Positions 47,281 to 57,115 of a stretch of 64,000 bases of DNA are shown here, one piece after another (the stretch's first letter is position 1; every line of letters starts with the position of its first letter). The notes under the pieces are model-generated. The model was given only the letters and a program-made list of their open reading frames with translations. It was not told the origin of the DNA and did not search any database. The position numbers and the translations under genes are program-made. The DNA comes from Lentinus brumalis (Eukaryota > Basidiomycota > Agaricomycetes > Polyporales > Polyporaceae): positions 62,001-126,000 of the forward strand of contig MARA01000044.1 of the NCBI GenBank assembly GCA_001792895.1, given 5' to 3'.

Positions 47281-50200
47281 CTACTGCTGCTGCTTCTGCC
47301 ACTCCAAGAATTCCTCATGACGCTTCTTCTGCAGCGTCCACTCCTTGGCGACCTTCTTCGCCGCGCTCTTGCTCAGCTCCTTGCCCTCCCCGTCCGTCAG
47401 GGGGACGCCGTTCTCGTCCCAGCTGCCGTACGTGCCCTCGGGCACGTTCGGAGGCCTGAACAGCTCCTGTGGGGGCACGCGCCCCTTCTCGAGCGCCGCG
47501 ATTCTCTTCTGCCGCTCCGCCTCGACGGCGGCGGCCTTCCGCGCTGCTTTCGCCTCCGCTTGGGCGCGCTTCTCGTCGCGGGCCTTGATGAGCTCGGCGG
47601 GGGGGACGAGCTTCACGAGGGCCTTGCCGTCTGTGTATGCACAATGCGTTAGCACTTCCCACTACGTAGTAGCATGGGATGGGACGCGGCGCACCTTCTT
47701 GGTCATCGAGAGCAACGCCGAGGGGCACGAGGTCGACGTCCCGCACCTTGTCGCAAAGCGCCAGGATGTCCTTCAGGGCGCTATCTCCTTTGGCGATGGC
47801 CAGCTTCCGCACGCCATCGCGGAACGTGGAGAGCGTCCGGAGGTATGGCATCAAGACCTCCTCACGCTGGATGTGCACAACAAGAACGAGTCAGCCATGA
47901 CGAATCCTCGAGTCTGTGGGAGACAAGAATCATGCACGTACGTTCACCCCACCCTCCTCTGCGCTCCTCTCCTGGCCCCAGCCAATCTCTGTCGACTCGC
48001 CCTCCCCGAGGCCGAACATGCGGAGCATGTCGCCGACCCAGCGCGCGACGCGCTGCACGAGCCCGATCTCGACGTTGCTCCCGGGCGCCTTGAGGTAGAC
48101 GTTCGTGCGCGAGACGAGGTCGCGGAGGACGTTGACGGCTTCGGGGGTGTTGAACGAGTCGCACAGCGCGGCACGGAACGCCGCTTGACTCGCGTGTAGG
48201 CTGAGAAGTTTGGAAAACATAGTCAGTATGAGAACTATTCAGTTCTATCATCTCTCTCGTACGAAGGGACGCGCACCTGTCAGTCAGCTCTCGCTCCGCT
48301 TGCTGGAAGTGGTTCTTGCTGTCGAGCTTGGGACCCTCCGCCTCGGCCTGGGACACGAGCGCTTTCACGTTCGTGAAGAAGTTCTGAATAGCAATAGCTG
48401 TGAGTGACCAGTGCTCATCAGCAGGAGGCGGATGCCAGGAGACGTACATTGAACGCGGTCTCGATTCCCCGGACTTCTCCTGTCATCAGAGACTCAGAAA
48501 AGTCGACCTTTGAGTTCCACAGCTGCGTCAGGAACGCGAGGCGGAGCTGGCGGGCAGTGTACTTTTGTAGGATCTCCTGGAGAATGACGATCGAAGCAAG
48601 TCAGCGCCGCAGAGTCTGAAACTGAGAGACAACTCACGTCGATGGTGATGAAGTTTTTCAGGGACTTGCTCATCTTGAGGCCCTCGATGTGCAGATGGCC
48701 AGTGTGGATGAAGTAGTTCACCCAAGCTCGGCAGTTGTGATATGCCTGGGTTGCACCCGTCACTCACATTGCAGCGCGAAGTCACTGCCGAGACGTACCT
48801 CCGACTGCGCCATTTCGTTGTCGTGGTGGGGGAACGCGAGGTCAATGCCGCCAGAATGGATGTCCATGTTGTCGCCAAAGATCGCAGAAGCCATCACCGA
48901 GCACTCGATATGCCAGCCAGGGCGCCCAGGACCCCACGGCGACGGCCACGACGGCTCCCCCGGCTTCGACGCCTTCCACAGGGCGAAGTCTGCCGGGGAG
49001 CGGCGGCCGGTCGTGACCGAGAGCGCGCCCTCGCCGTCCTCGAGCAGCTCGAGGTTCCCCTTGTTCCACGGCTCGAGCTTCGCGTACGAGTGGTCTTCCG
49101 CCCTGTCGAACGCGCGCGTGTCGAAGTACACGCTGCCGTCGACCTCGTACCCGTAGCCGTTCTTGATGATGCCCTCGACGAACGAGACGATCTCGGGCAC
49201 GTACTCGGTGACGCGCGTGAGCGTGTCCGGGTCGCGGACGCGCAGGCGGCGCATGTCCCTGAAGAACTCGCCTTCCCAGAACGCCGCAAGGGACCGGAAG
49301 ATCGTGTGGTCGCTCACCGTGCTGCCGAACTGCAATGCAGATGAAGCGACCGTCAGAAGTGCTGCATACGAGACTGCTCACCTGTTTGTCCAGCGCCAGC
49401 GCGAGAACGTCCTTCGACGCGTCGATGAGCGTATGTGCGAGCTCGGCGCCGGTCTGTGACGCCTGGAGCTGCTGCTCTGCGTGCCGGATCGCGTTCAATG
49501 TCGCATTCTGTCCGAGGATGTGAGACCGGCGCGAACGACCCGGGGACGTGCGCACGCACCGCAGCATTGAAGTGCATCTCAAACTTCTCGTCTCTTTGCA
49601 GATTCGCCTGTCTCCACGCCCTGTCGCCGAAACGTTCCACGAGGGCGGGCCACGCTTCAAACTCGCCTCCCGCTGCAGGCCGCTCCGACTCCGGTAGGCC
49701 CTTGCCCACCTTCGACTGGACATACGATACCCATGCGACGCGCACTTGCTCTACGAGGGCTGGTGTGAGCGCTGTGGTGTCGGAAAGGAGTTTTGATATG
49801 AGATGGTTGTGGCGAGCTCGGAGAATAATCTAGATACGTAGTCTGGTGAGAAACAATGAAAGGACAGTATGTCAGACATGGGCGATGGGTCTGCAGGCGA
49901 TTCATGCCGCCGAGGCATACCGGACTCCCTCACGCACACAAGAGAAGCCCCGCTCTCGCTCTCCCGATTTGGCCGGTCCGACAGAGTAGGACAGCCAATG
50001 TGCACGATGAACTCCATCAACGTCCCGACTGGGGTCCCAGACAGCCATGGTCATTCGTGGAGAGGCGACCCCGCACGCGAGACCCCAGCGAAAGAACAAT
50101 AGCACGCTCGCCTGGACAAACGTTGCAGTCCATGATGGCCGAGCAGTCACCCCCCTTGACCGCGCGGAGCTAGTGACTCGTAACGAGATACCAGACAACA

Positions 50201-50745
50201 TTGGGGAGAGGTGTTTGATGATATCGCACCGTATCCGGTACGTACCTTGTCGTCTATGTCTGTGATGTTCATTACGAAGTGCACATCGTAACGAAAGTAG
50301 TCCGTCATGATCCTCCGGAGGATGTCCTGAGTGACGTAGTTTCTGCATAAACGCAACAAGAATTTGGCGTTGGTCTGACATCGCGATTGTGATGCACTTT
50401 ACTCACCTCGCGTGCCCCATGTGCGACGCATCATAGACGGTAGGACCGCAGTTGTACCATTTGACATGCCGTCCATTTATCGGTACAAACTCTGTCTGAG
50501 ATGCGAAACCTTCAGATCGACATTCGTAGAGTGGGTGTGCGGCACAGACCGACTTTTGTGCGGGTGAGCGAGTTGTAGAGCTTGAGTACAGGCTCGGGGG
50601 CCTTCTGGGCCGGGGGCGACCATGGCTGCTGCTGTGCGGCCATGCAGGAATGAGCCAAGTCTCGGGATAGGTGCGCAGACGCAGAGAGAGGCCTGAGGGA
50701 CAAAATGCGAGCAGATGAGCGGAGGAAGAGAGAGCGAGAAAGCAT
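47281..50745 (-). CDS. Cysteinyl-tRNA synthetase
   Basis: Class I synthetase in many exons. N-terminus [20 protein letters not shown] looks like a mitochondrial presequence; an in-frame Met about 35 codons on ([20 protein letters not shown]) could start a cytosolic form. [19 protein letters not shown] holds the zinc cysteine and the HIGH motif (HMGH). Then [30 protein letters not shown] and [18 protein letters not shown] (zinc ligands), and [14 protein letters not shown] (KMSKS loop). A C-terminal helical extension includes a lysine/arginine-rich repeat ([20 protein letters not shown]) and ends [16 protein letters not shown]. The enzyme charges tRNA-Cys. A LINE lies about 320 bp upstream in the same orientation. 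Confidence 0.96.
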
Positions 50746-51061
50746 GCACGCGGAGTCAGTCTGAGCCTCTTCGATCGCGACTTGAGCTGCAGCGATTCGT
50801 CCAACCGGCGTCTATCGCTGCCGGTCCGTTCTGCCGGTCCGACGACATTCGGCTGGTGGTCAGTCACAGCGGGCGAAATACGCGGTATGGTTAACCACTT
50901 TGCTGCGGGTCCCGGTTGTCTGGAAGAACACACACGCACGCATGAGCTTCGGTAGGGACCATGGGGATTACCAGGTTAGCATCCGTTACTCACATGGTCT
51001 ACCGTCTGAACATCGGAGGATCCAACGCCGCTCAGTGGACAAAGGTCGGCTCGAAGCGCAG
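50746..51061. promoter_or_regulatory. Remaining promoter region of cysteinyl-tRNA synthetase, between its ATG and the LINE
   Basis: 316 bp between the synthetase start and the first TSD copy. No specific site is recognised. Any promoter elements originally further upstream have been moved about 12.7 kb away by the insertion. Confidence 0.5.
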
Positions 51062-51076
51062 ACGCGTTGACATTTC
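51062..51076. repeat. Target site duplication, copy at the LINE 3' (poly-A) end
   Basis: ACGCGTTGACATTTC lies directly beside the T16 tract and is identical over 15 of 15 bases to 63766-63780. Confidence 0.92.
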
Positions 51077-51092
51077 TTTTTTTTTTTTTTTT
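51077..51092 (-). other. Poly(A) tail of the LINE
   Basis: Sixteen T on the plus strand (A16 on the element strand) directly beside the target site duplication, as left by target-primed reverse transcription. Confidence 0.9.
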
Positions 51093-51194
51093 GGTGGGGC
51101 GCATAACGTCTTAAATTGCATTTGTCCCCAAGGGGGCTTGTCGTGCAATTTCGGCCAGAGAGTATTGACCAGACGCGCTAGGTAGCTCGTCCTA

Positions 51195-51205
51195 GGGCTC
51201 GAACC
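51195..51205 (-). promoter_or_regulatory. B-box-like (pol III) sequence in the LINE 3' tail
   Basis: GGTTCGAGCCC on the minus strand resembles the tRNA T-loop/B-box consensus GGTTCGANNCC. No convincing A-box is visible upstream, so a working pol III promoter is doubtful. It may be a tRNA-derived remnant shared with SINEs. Confidence 0.3.
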
Positions 51206-51284
51206 TGGGACGTGTTACAATAAATATTACCTACATGTAGACCACCGCGAGGAAATGCAATTACGCACAGAGTGTGGGACTCCA

Positions 51285-51343
51285 GGCGCGGGCGATGAGT
51301 AGGAGCGCCTCAAGGGCCGGCGTCCCTACTCATCGTCCGCGCC
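51285..51343 (-). other. 19-bp inverted repeat (hairpin) covering the ORF2 stop codon
   Basis: Arms 51285-51303 and 51325-51343 (loop 21 nt). GGCGCGGACGATGAGTAGG pairs with CCTACTCATCGCCCGCGCC with a single G-U. The ORF2 stop TGA (51330-51332) lies inside the 5' arm of the RNA. Confidence 0.85.
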
Positions 51344-54300
51344 TTATACCCACTAAAACCCCGCTATTAACTACCCATCCTGGCGGAAGGTTATGCTTAT
51401 TCTCAATCACTGGCAGCCAGATTCGTTCGACATCCTTGGGATTCAGGGCTCTTCTCCCCCTAGCTCTCACAGCCGTGCGGCGGTCCAATCCCAGCCTGGA
51501 TTCAAGCGTTGAGAAGAACCTGTTCGTAATCTGCAGCATTGTGAGTTCAGCCCCGTCATTTTGAATCACCCTTTCACAGCGCAACTTCCAGATTAGATGG
51601 ACCGCCTCTGTCCCCAGTATGCACCATAGGTTTTCAATAGACGGCCTTCTCGCTCCGTCTCCGGTCTTGAAGACAGCGCACGCCGCACCCATGGCGGCGC
51701 CCCAGCACGGATCTTTCCATTCCGCGCCGGTATGTGACCATAGTTGTTTCAGCAGTCCCCAGATAGCCTCCTGACCTAGTGCCTTGCACTCTAATATTAC
51801 GTGCAGCATAGTCTCGGTTTCGCCACAGACTTGGCATATCGCTCGTTGGCGCATCTCCTCCGACATGTTGGGCCTTAACCAGTGAGTTCCTAGCATATAC
51901 CCATCATGTAGCGCCATCCATATGAACTGCGAGGCCGATCGTGAGACGTGCTTCGACCTGAGGGATTTCCAGATCATCTCATCGTGTAGTGATATGCCGA
52001 AGGTTGCCTGGATCCCGGTAGCGAGCATGTCCATATTGGCGACGGTTCGGGGTCTGGGCTTTGTCTTGAGGTCCTCTTGCGAACGGATATATTTGTATGC
52101 GAGCTTTTGAGTCATGGATTGCAGCTTCGCACCAGAGATAGTATAGGGCAGTGGGATTGCAAGCGATAGTGCGTCGCCTACAGGTTTTTCGGCCCCAATC
52201 GCCGCTAGCTCATCCGCCGCTTCGTTCCCTGGATGACCGCTGTGGCCTTTAATCCACCGGAAGAGGGTGTGCGCCGGTCTCATGCGCAGGCTCGCCACAG
52301 TCTTGCGCGTCAGCGCCGCATTCTTCTGAAGGATATAGCCAGTATCCTCGTGTTTCTGCCTCCACTTCGTGAGCGAATTCATAGTGGTCTGAGAGTCTGT
52401 CTCCTGGATCAGTCGTGCTCTGGCAGGGGCGATCGTTGATGCGAGGAGGGCAGCGACAATTTCTCCGGTCTGGTTGGTTTGTTCCAGATGGGAAGGGAGG
52501 CGGAAGCTCCTGTTCAGTGCATTGTCTCTTCCAGCAAAAACTCCTGCGCCCGCCCTTGCATTCTTCTCGCCATTTGAGAGACATGAGCCGTCTGTGGCTA
52601 GAGTAGAGGTTGAGCCGTCCTCGTCAATCTGCATCAGGGTACTTGCTGACGATGGTGATCCTGGACTCGTGAAGATTCTGATTGCTTGGCCAACGTCTCC
52701 GCGCGTAGTTACGCGACGGTCGAAGGGGTAGAGGTTGGAGTCCGCGTACTCCTCTCGTATTCTCGACATCTCTCTGTCCTCATAGTCTTCAGGCTGGCGA
52801 TGTTTCGGGTTCCACTTCCCCGGGAGGGTCGCCAGCATCGCAGTTGCACGCGCGCAACATAGGTGCGGGAGTTCGCAGGACTCAGCGGTTCGTAGGTGCG
52901 TGCAGCCTTCACACACGCACGAAGCCGACGGCTTATGCGTTCGGTTCTCAGTTCGCCCCGTCAGCCTCATGAAGTCTCCGACCGTCCGTAGCCGATGCTT
53001 GTCTTGGAGGCAGGTGATGAGCTTGGACGGGACAGATAGTCTTCCCAGTCGGATCCGGTCTGCATGGGCATGGTCCCACATCGGCATTGCCTCCAGGATA
53101 GTCCTGGAGAAGGCCAAACCCTCGAGCCTAACGCCATACTTTCTCGCGACGTCCATCATGCCTTTTAGTTCGTCGGGTAGACCTCTTACTCGTGGGTTCC
53201 AGTGTTGCAGGAACAGATTGATCCGAAGGTCTTGCTGTCGTGGGCGACAGTCCTTGGGAACCAGTGTTGCTAGGAGATCGTCAGCCAGGAAGGCCCAGAC
53301 CGGACGCTCCGTGCTGAAGTCTAAGTAGGCCTTCAGCCACATTATATCAATCGCCTCGCTTCTGGCCTTCAGATCGAGCATTCCGAGCCCTCCTTTTTCG
53401 GCAGGGAGACACACGTAGTCTAAGCTTACCGGGACGTTGTTGCGGTCATCCCACAGGTAGCTACGGACTATTTTCTTTAGTCTGTCGCGGATGATATCCG
53501 GCATGCGTTGGACCGTAGTCAGAAACTGCGTCATGCCACCAATGATCATCTGTACGACATGTTTCTTGCCTTGGACGGTTGCGTGGCCTGACTTCCACCT
53601 CTCAATAGCGTGCATCAGCGGCTTCCGCATTGCCACAATTTTCGTCAAGACGAGTGTCCACACATCCACTTGGTTCACGCCGTTACCGAAGAAGGCCCCG
53701 AGTATGCGGACGGCCTCGCCTTCCTGCGCGACATGAACTCCTCGCGGGTAGTTCTTCCACGTTCCGGTTATGCGGTACGTCTCCGCCATTTCTGCGCGGA
53801 AGGCCGGCTTGCCTATCGGTATAATCTCTGTCTTACCTATGTTGAAACGCGCCTTTGCTGCTGAGCACCAGGTGTCCAGTATCTCTTGCAGCGTGTTGAA
53901 GTCGTCCTGCCTTGAGAGGTAGACCGTGGTGTCGTCTGCGAAGAGCACCGCCTTGAGAATTTCATTGCACTTAGGGATGTTGAAGCCGCGGAGTTCGGAC
54001 TTCCGAATCATCGCCGAGAGTGGCTCAATGGCCAGGTCGAAGAGAAGGCATGAGAGAGGGTCTCCTTGGCGTACCCCTCGATAGATACGGTAGGATTTGC
54101 TTAGTATGCCGTTGATCATTATTGACGTGACCGCGTTTGCGTACAGAGATCGCAGCAGGCGTATAAAGCCGTCCGGGATTCCAAATCTCTTGAGGACCAT
54201 CCATAAGTAGTCATGCGCAATTTTGTCATACGCTTTCTCTTGGTCCAGGGCCACAATAGCTCCGTCCTCCTCGCGGATCTCTGCCCAGGTCATCATCATT

Positions 54301-56309
54301 CTCGCCAGCTGTGTGTGGTTGTGGATTTTCCGGCCTGGCACAAAGCCTGCTTGCGCTTTGTGAATCAGTTTCGGCGCAACCGCCGCGAGACGAACAGCCA
54401 TCGCCTTGCTCAATATTTTGTAGTCGGTATTGAGTAGTGTGATAGGTCTGTAGTTCACTACTCTTGTGCGCTCACCCTTTTCCTTGTAGATTGGGGCAAT
54501 CCACCCTTGCGCAAAGCCAGTGCGCGCGCATACCCCGTGCAATCGGATGTCCTCCAGCGCCGCGGTTAGCAGCTTAACGACGTCGAAAGTTGGCCGATCC
54601 GGGAACCTAACATCCTCAACGTGCCTGGCATGTAGAGACTTCCAAAGCTCGAAGGGAATTCCGTCTAGCCCAGGTGCGGTTCCGTTCTTGGCGAAACGCA
54701 GCGAGAGGACGCACTCCTCGTACGTCACTGGACCATCAAGGGCCTCTGCCTGGAGGTCGGTCACCTTGGTGTCCAGGCTGTCGAGGGCCGTCTCTATATC
54801 AGATTGGCGTTCGTCGGCCGGCTTCGCCCCAGCCTCGTCTTTCTGGACATTCATGTGGTGCGTGCGCGCCATCGCAGCCATTCTGACAGAATCTGATTCA
54901 TACAATTTCTCTCCAGCCACACCTGTTACACCTTCCTTCTCAAAGGCTGAGATCACGTCTCGCGGCGTGCACTCTCTATGTAATTTCGACCAGTACTTCG
55001 TCGGGCGATCGCCGAAAAGCCTGTGAGTTGCCCTAGAATTTTGTTGCTGCTGTTTGTATCTCAGCTGCTTGAGCTGACGTATTTGCACCGTTAGCGCACT
55101 TGCTTCAGCGATTTTCAGGCCTTCCGCTATGTCTCGGCTCGCTTTAACCTGCTTAAGGGCGCGCTCCCGTTCGTGAATCTCCGCTAGTAGTCTCGGGATT
55201 ACTTCTCTCTCCCTATCCCGAGCTAGCTTCATCGCCTTGTCCTTGAAGTTTGCTAGTGCTATTTGTGGGTTCAGTTCGTCCGTCCTCGTACCTCTCATCT
55301 CGAGGTCTGCTAGTACGCGGAGAGCTTCAAGTCCCGCCGTTTTGAGCTCACGAGTCAACTTCCTATCTTTGATCAGCTTCAGGGGGAACAGGGAACGACC
55401 TTGGCCCACTACGGGCGTATTTTTAGGGGTGAGTTGTACTAGAGTTAAGCTATGGTCAGTCCTAACTCCGGCCTCGCATATTCTCCACTCTCTAGCGGAC
55501 TCAAAGGTCTCCGGTGTAAGATACATGCGATCAAGTCTAGAGAAGACCGCATTGGGGCCAGTACCTCTGTGAAACGTATACTCTCTGGCGTGAGGATGGG
55601 TGACTCGCCATCCATCCGCTATCATGAGGCCGAGGGTACACTTGAGGTCGTCAAGAGCCAGCGTCGAAGCATCCGGTCCTTCGCCTATGGGGAGGCGGTC
55701 GATCGCGTCTTCTACGTTGTTGAAATCGCCGGCCATCAAGTGCGGCTTGGGGATATTCGGGTGATCCTCATAGTGCTTGCGTACCGTGTCGAAGAAGGTT
55801 TTCCTCTCTTCCACGCCATTTGACGTGGGGGCGTATACGCATAGTATCCTCTTGACGTCTCCGCCCTGGCATGGAACGGTGACCTGTATAGCCCTACCAG
55901 GTACTATTTCAGTCGCAGTTGCATCTTTCACGTTGATATATCTCGCGTTCAGGACGATTGCGACACCTTCACGCTGGGTCGGGAACTCGGGGTGGGCTGA
56001 GCAGAAGACCTTGATCTTTTTTGCGAACATATCGTGGATCGCCGCCCTCCTTTCGTCGGTCAGATGGGTCTCCTGCAACAGGAGTATACTGATCCGATGC
56101 TCGGACATCATACGGTACAGTTTCCCCCACTTGTTGTCTTGATGGTCGCGTACTAAGTTACCGAAACCGTTGATGTTGAGGGATGCCAGCTGTATGACTG
56201 TCTTGCGTGTTTTCTTCCTACTCCTCTCTTGCCGGGAGAGCTCCTCTTCGTCTTCTTGGTTGGACTGGGATTCGCTCTCCCCGTTTACCGTGCGTCCGTC
56301 GCCGCCCAT
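51330..56309 (-). CDS. LINE ORF2: endonuclease, reverse transcriptase, RNase H
   Basis: Uninterrupted 1659-residue protein. Residues about 35-300 are an AP-type endonuclease: SLNINGFGN, LLLQETHL, MAGDFNNVEDAIDR, DHSLTL. The reverse transcriptase (about 560-850) shows YRPITLLNTDYKILSK, AGFVPGRKIHNH, VALDQEKAYDKIAHDYLW, YRGVRQGDPLSCLLFDLAIE and the catalytic FADDTTVYLS. After a cysteine cluster (CVCEGCTHLRTAESC) the RNase H domain (about 1240-1390) keeps its acidic residues: ATDGSCLS, GEIVAALLAS, ETDSQTTMNS, GHPGNEAADELA. A zf-RVT-like CQVCGETETMLHVILEC follows near residue 1510. It makes cDNA at a nicked target. No stop or frameshift is seen, so it may be functional. Confidence 0.95.
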   Translation of the reverse strand: MGGDGRTVNGESESQSNQEDEEELSRQERSRKKTRKTVIQLASLNINGFGNLVRDHQDNKWGKLYRMMSEHRISILLLQETHLTDERRAAIHDMFAKKIKVFCSAHPEFPTQREGVAIVLNARYINVKDATATEIVPGRAIQVTVPCQGGDVKRILCVYAPTSNGVEERKTFFDTVRKHYEDHPNIPKPHLMAGDFNNVEDAIDRLPIGEGPDASTLALDDLKCTLGLMIADGWRVTHPHAREYTFHRGTGPNAVFSRLDRMYLTPETFESAREWRICEAGVRTDHSLTLVQLTPKNTPVVGQGRSLFPLKLIKDRKLTRELKTAGLEALRVLADLEMRGTRTDELNPQIALANFKDKAMKLARDREREVIPRLLAEIHERERALKQVKASRDIAEGLKIAEASALTVQIRQLKQLRYKQQQQNSRATHRLFGDRPTKYWSKLHRECTPRDVISAFEKEGVTGVAGEKLYESDSVRMAAMARTHHMNVQKDEAGAKPADERQSDIETALDSLDTKVTDLQAEALDGPVTYEECVLSLRFAKNGTAPGLDGIPFELWKSLHARHVEDVRFPDRPTFDVVKLLTAALEDIRLHGVCARTGFAQGWIAPIYKEKGERTRVVNYRPITLLNTDYKILSKAMAVRLAAVAPKLIHKAQAGFVPGRKIHNHTQLARMMMTWAEIREEDGAIVALDQEKAYDKIAHDYLWMVLKRFGIPDGFIRLLRSLYANAVTSIMINGILSKSYRIYRGVRQGDPLSCLLFDLAIEPLSAMIRKSELRGFNIPKCNEILKAVLFADDTTVYLSRQDDFNTLQEILDTWCSAAKARFNIGKTEIIPIGKPAFRAEMAETYRITGTWKNYPRGVHVAQEGEAVRILGAFFGNGVNQVDVWTLVLTKIVAMRKPLMHAIERWKSGHATVQGKKHVVQMIIGGMTQFLTTVQRMPDIIRDRLKKIVRSYLWDDRNNVPVSLDYVCLPAEKGGLGMLDLKARSEAIDIMWLKAYLDFSTERPVWAFLADDLLATLVPKDCRPRQQDLRINLFLQHWNPRVRGLPDELKGMMDVARKYGVRLEGLAFSRTILEAMPMWDHAHADRIRLGRLSVPSKLITCLQDKHRLRTVGDFMRLTGRTENRTHKPSASCVCEGCTHLRTAESCELPHLCCARATAMLATLPGKWNPKHRQPEDYEDREMSRIREEYADSNLYPFDRRVTTRGDVGQAIRIFTSPGSPSSASTLMQIDEDGSTSTLATDGSCLSNGEKNARAGAGVFAGRDNALNRSFRLPSHLEQTNQTGEIVAALLASTIAPARARLIQETDSQTTMNSLTKWRQKHEDTGYILQKNAALTRKTVASLRMRPAHTLFRWIKGHSGHPGNEAADELAAIGAEKPVGDALSLAIPLPYTISGAKLQSMTQKLAYKYIRSQEDLKTKPRPRTVANMDMLATGIQATFGISLHDEMIWKSLRSKHVSRSASQFIWMALHDGYMLGTHWLRPNMSEEMRQRAICQVCGETETMLHVILECKALGQEAIWGLLKQLWSHTGAEWKDPCWGAAMGAACAVFKTGDGARRPSIENLWCILGTEAVHLIWKLRCERVIQNDGAELTMLQITNRFFSTLESRLGLDRRTAVRARGRRALNPKDVERIWLPVIENKHNLPPGWVVNSGVLVGIRRGR

Positions 56310-57115
56310 GACTTCAGCGGGAAGAGCCTGCGCACTAACAGGGCTACTCCCTCTGCCACGGGCGGAGCGCGATGAACCGATGCCAGTGTGTACGTCCGAA
56401 ATACCAGGAGTTTGGTTATGAGTGTTCGTAGTTGTTCTGTCGGCTGGGATACAACTATCTCCTCAGCTCTAGACGGTTCTGCCCTCCGTCCCGGGTGACG
56501 AATGCGTAGCTTCCATGTGTGGGCACTTCCACTCGCTTTAGCCGAAGCACGGTCCGTCAACGCCTAAATAAGCTGACCGTTAGTACGCGCGCTGGAGACT
56601 TTCCTGTAACCCTTGGGTCAGTATATTGGGTCTCCAGCTGACACCGATCCCCAGGGCTCCGAGACCGCACCCACATGCAGCCTCGTCCTCCTGGCGGTTG
56701 CATAGTCCAGGTCGTCACTCCTGGTGCAGCCAAGCCGGTTTCCGATTGAACTTCACCATGCCAGTTCCGTTTGCTCGCCTTCTCACTCCCAGAGGTCTCT
56801 CTGAAGCACGCCTTCCTTACCGCTCTACTGACCTTCCTCTTCCTGCTCCGCATCTCACAGATCTGTTCGTTCAAGACTTAATTAAGGGCTACCACCGGCC
56901 TGGTGGGTACTTCAATACATAGCCATGGTCGTGGTATCGTCAAGCCGTTCAGACATAAACTGACGCGTACACAACTTAGAGCCCTCGTCCGTTGCCTTGT
57001 AAGTTGGTAGACTACTCCATGAAGCGTGGACAGGGTCGCACGGGGCTTTGAGGCTATGCGTCGTCAGAGGATGAGGGGAGGATAGACATGGAACGGGGAC
57101 AGTCCTCGTGTGCGC
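56310..57115. other. LINE region between ORF1 and ORF2
   Basis: About 0.8 kb without a convincing reading frame. How ORF2 is translated is not evident from the sequence. Confidence 0.5.

Noticed and set aside
48842..49723. 293-codon minus-strand frame
   Set aside because: Alternative frame across cysteinyl-tRNA synthetase exons and introns; the synthetase motifs are in another frame.
51195..51205. A tRNA gene at the B-box-like sequence
   Set aside because: No acceptor stem, anticodon arm or A-box can be matched around it.
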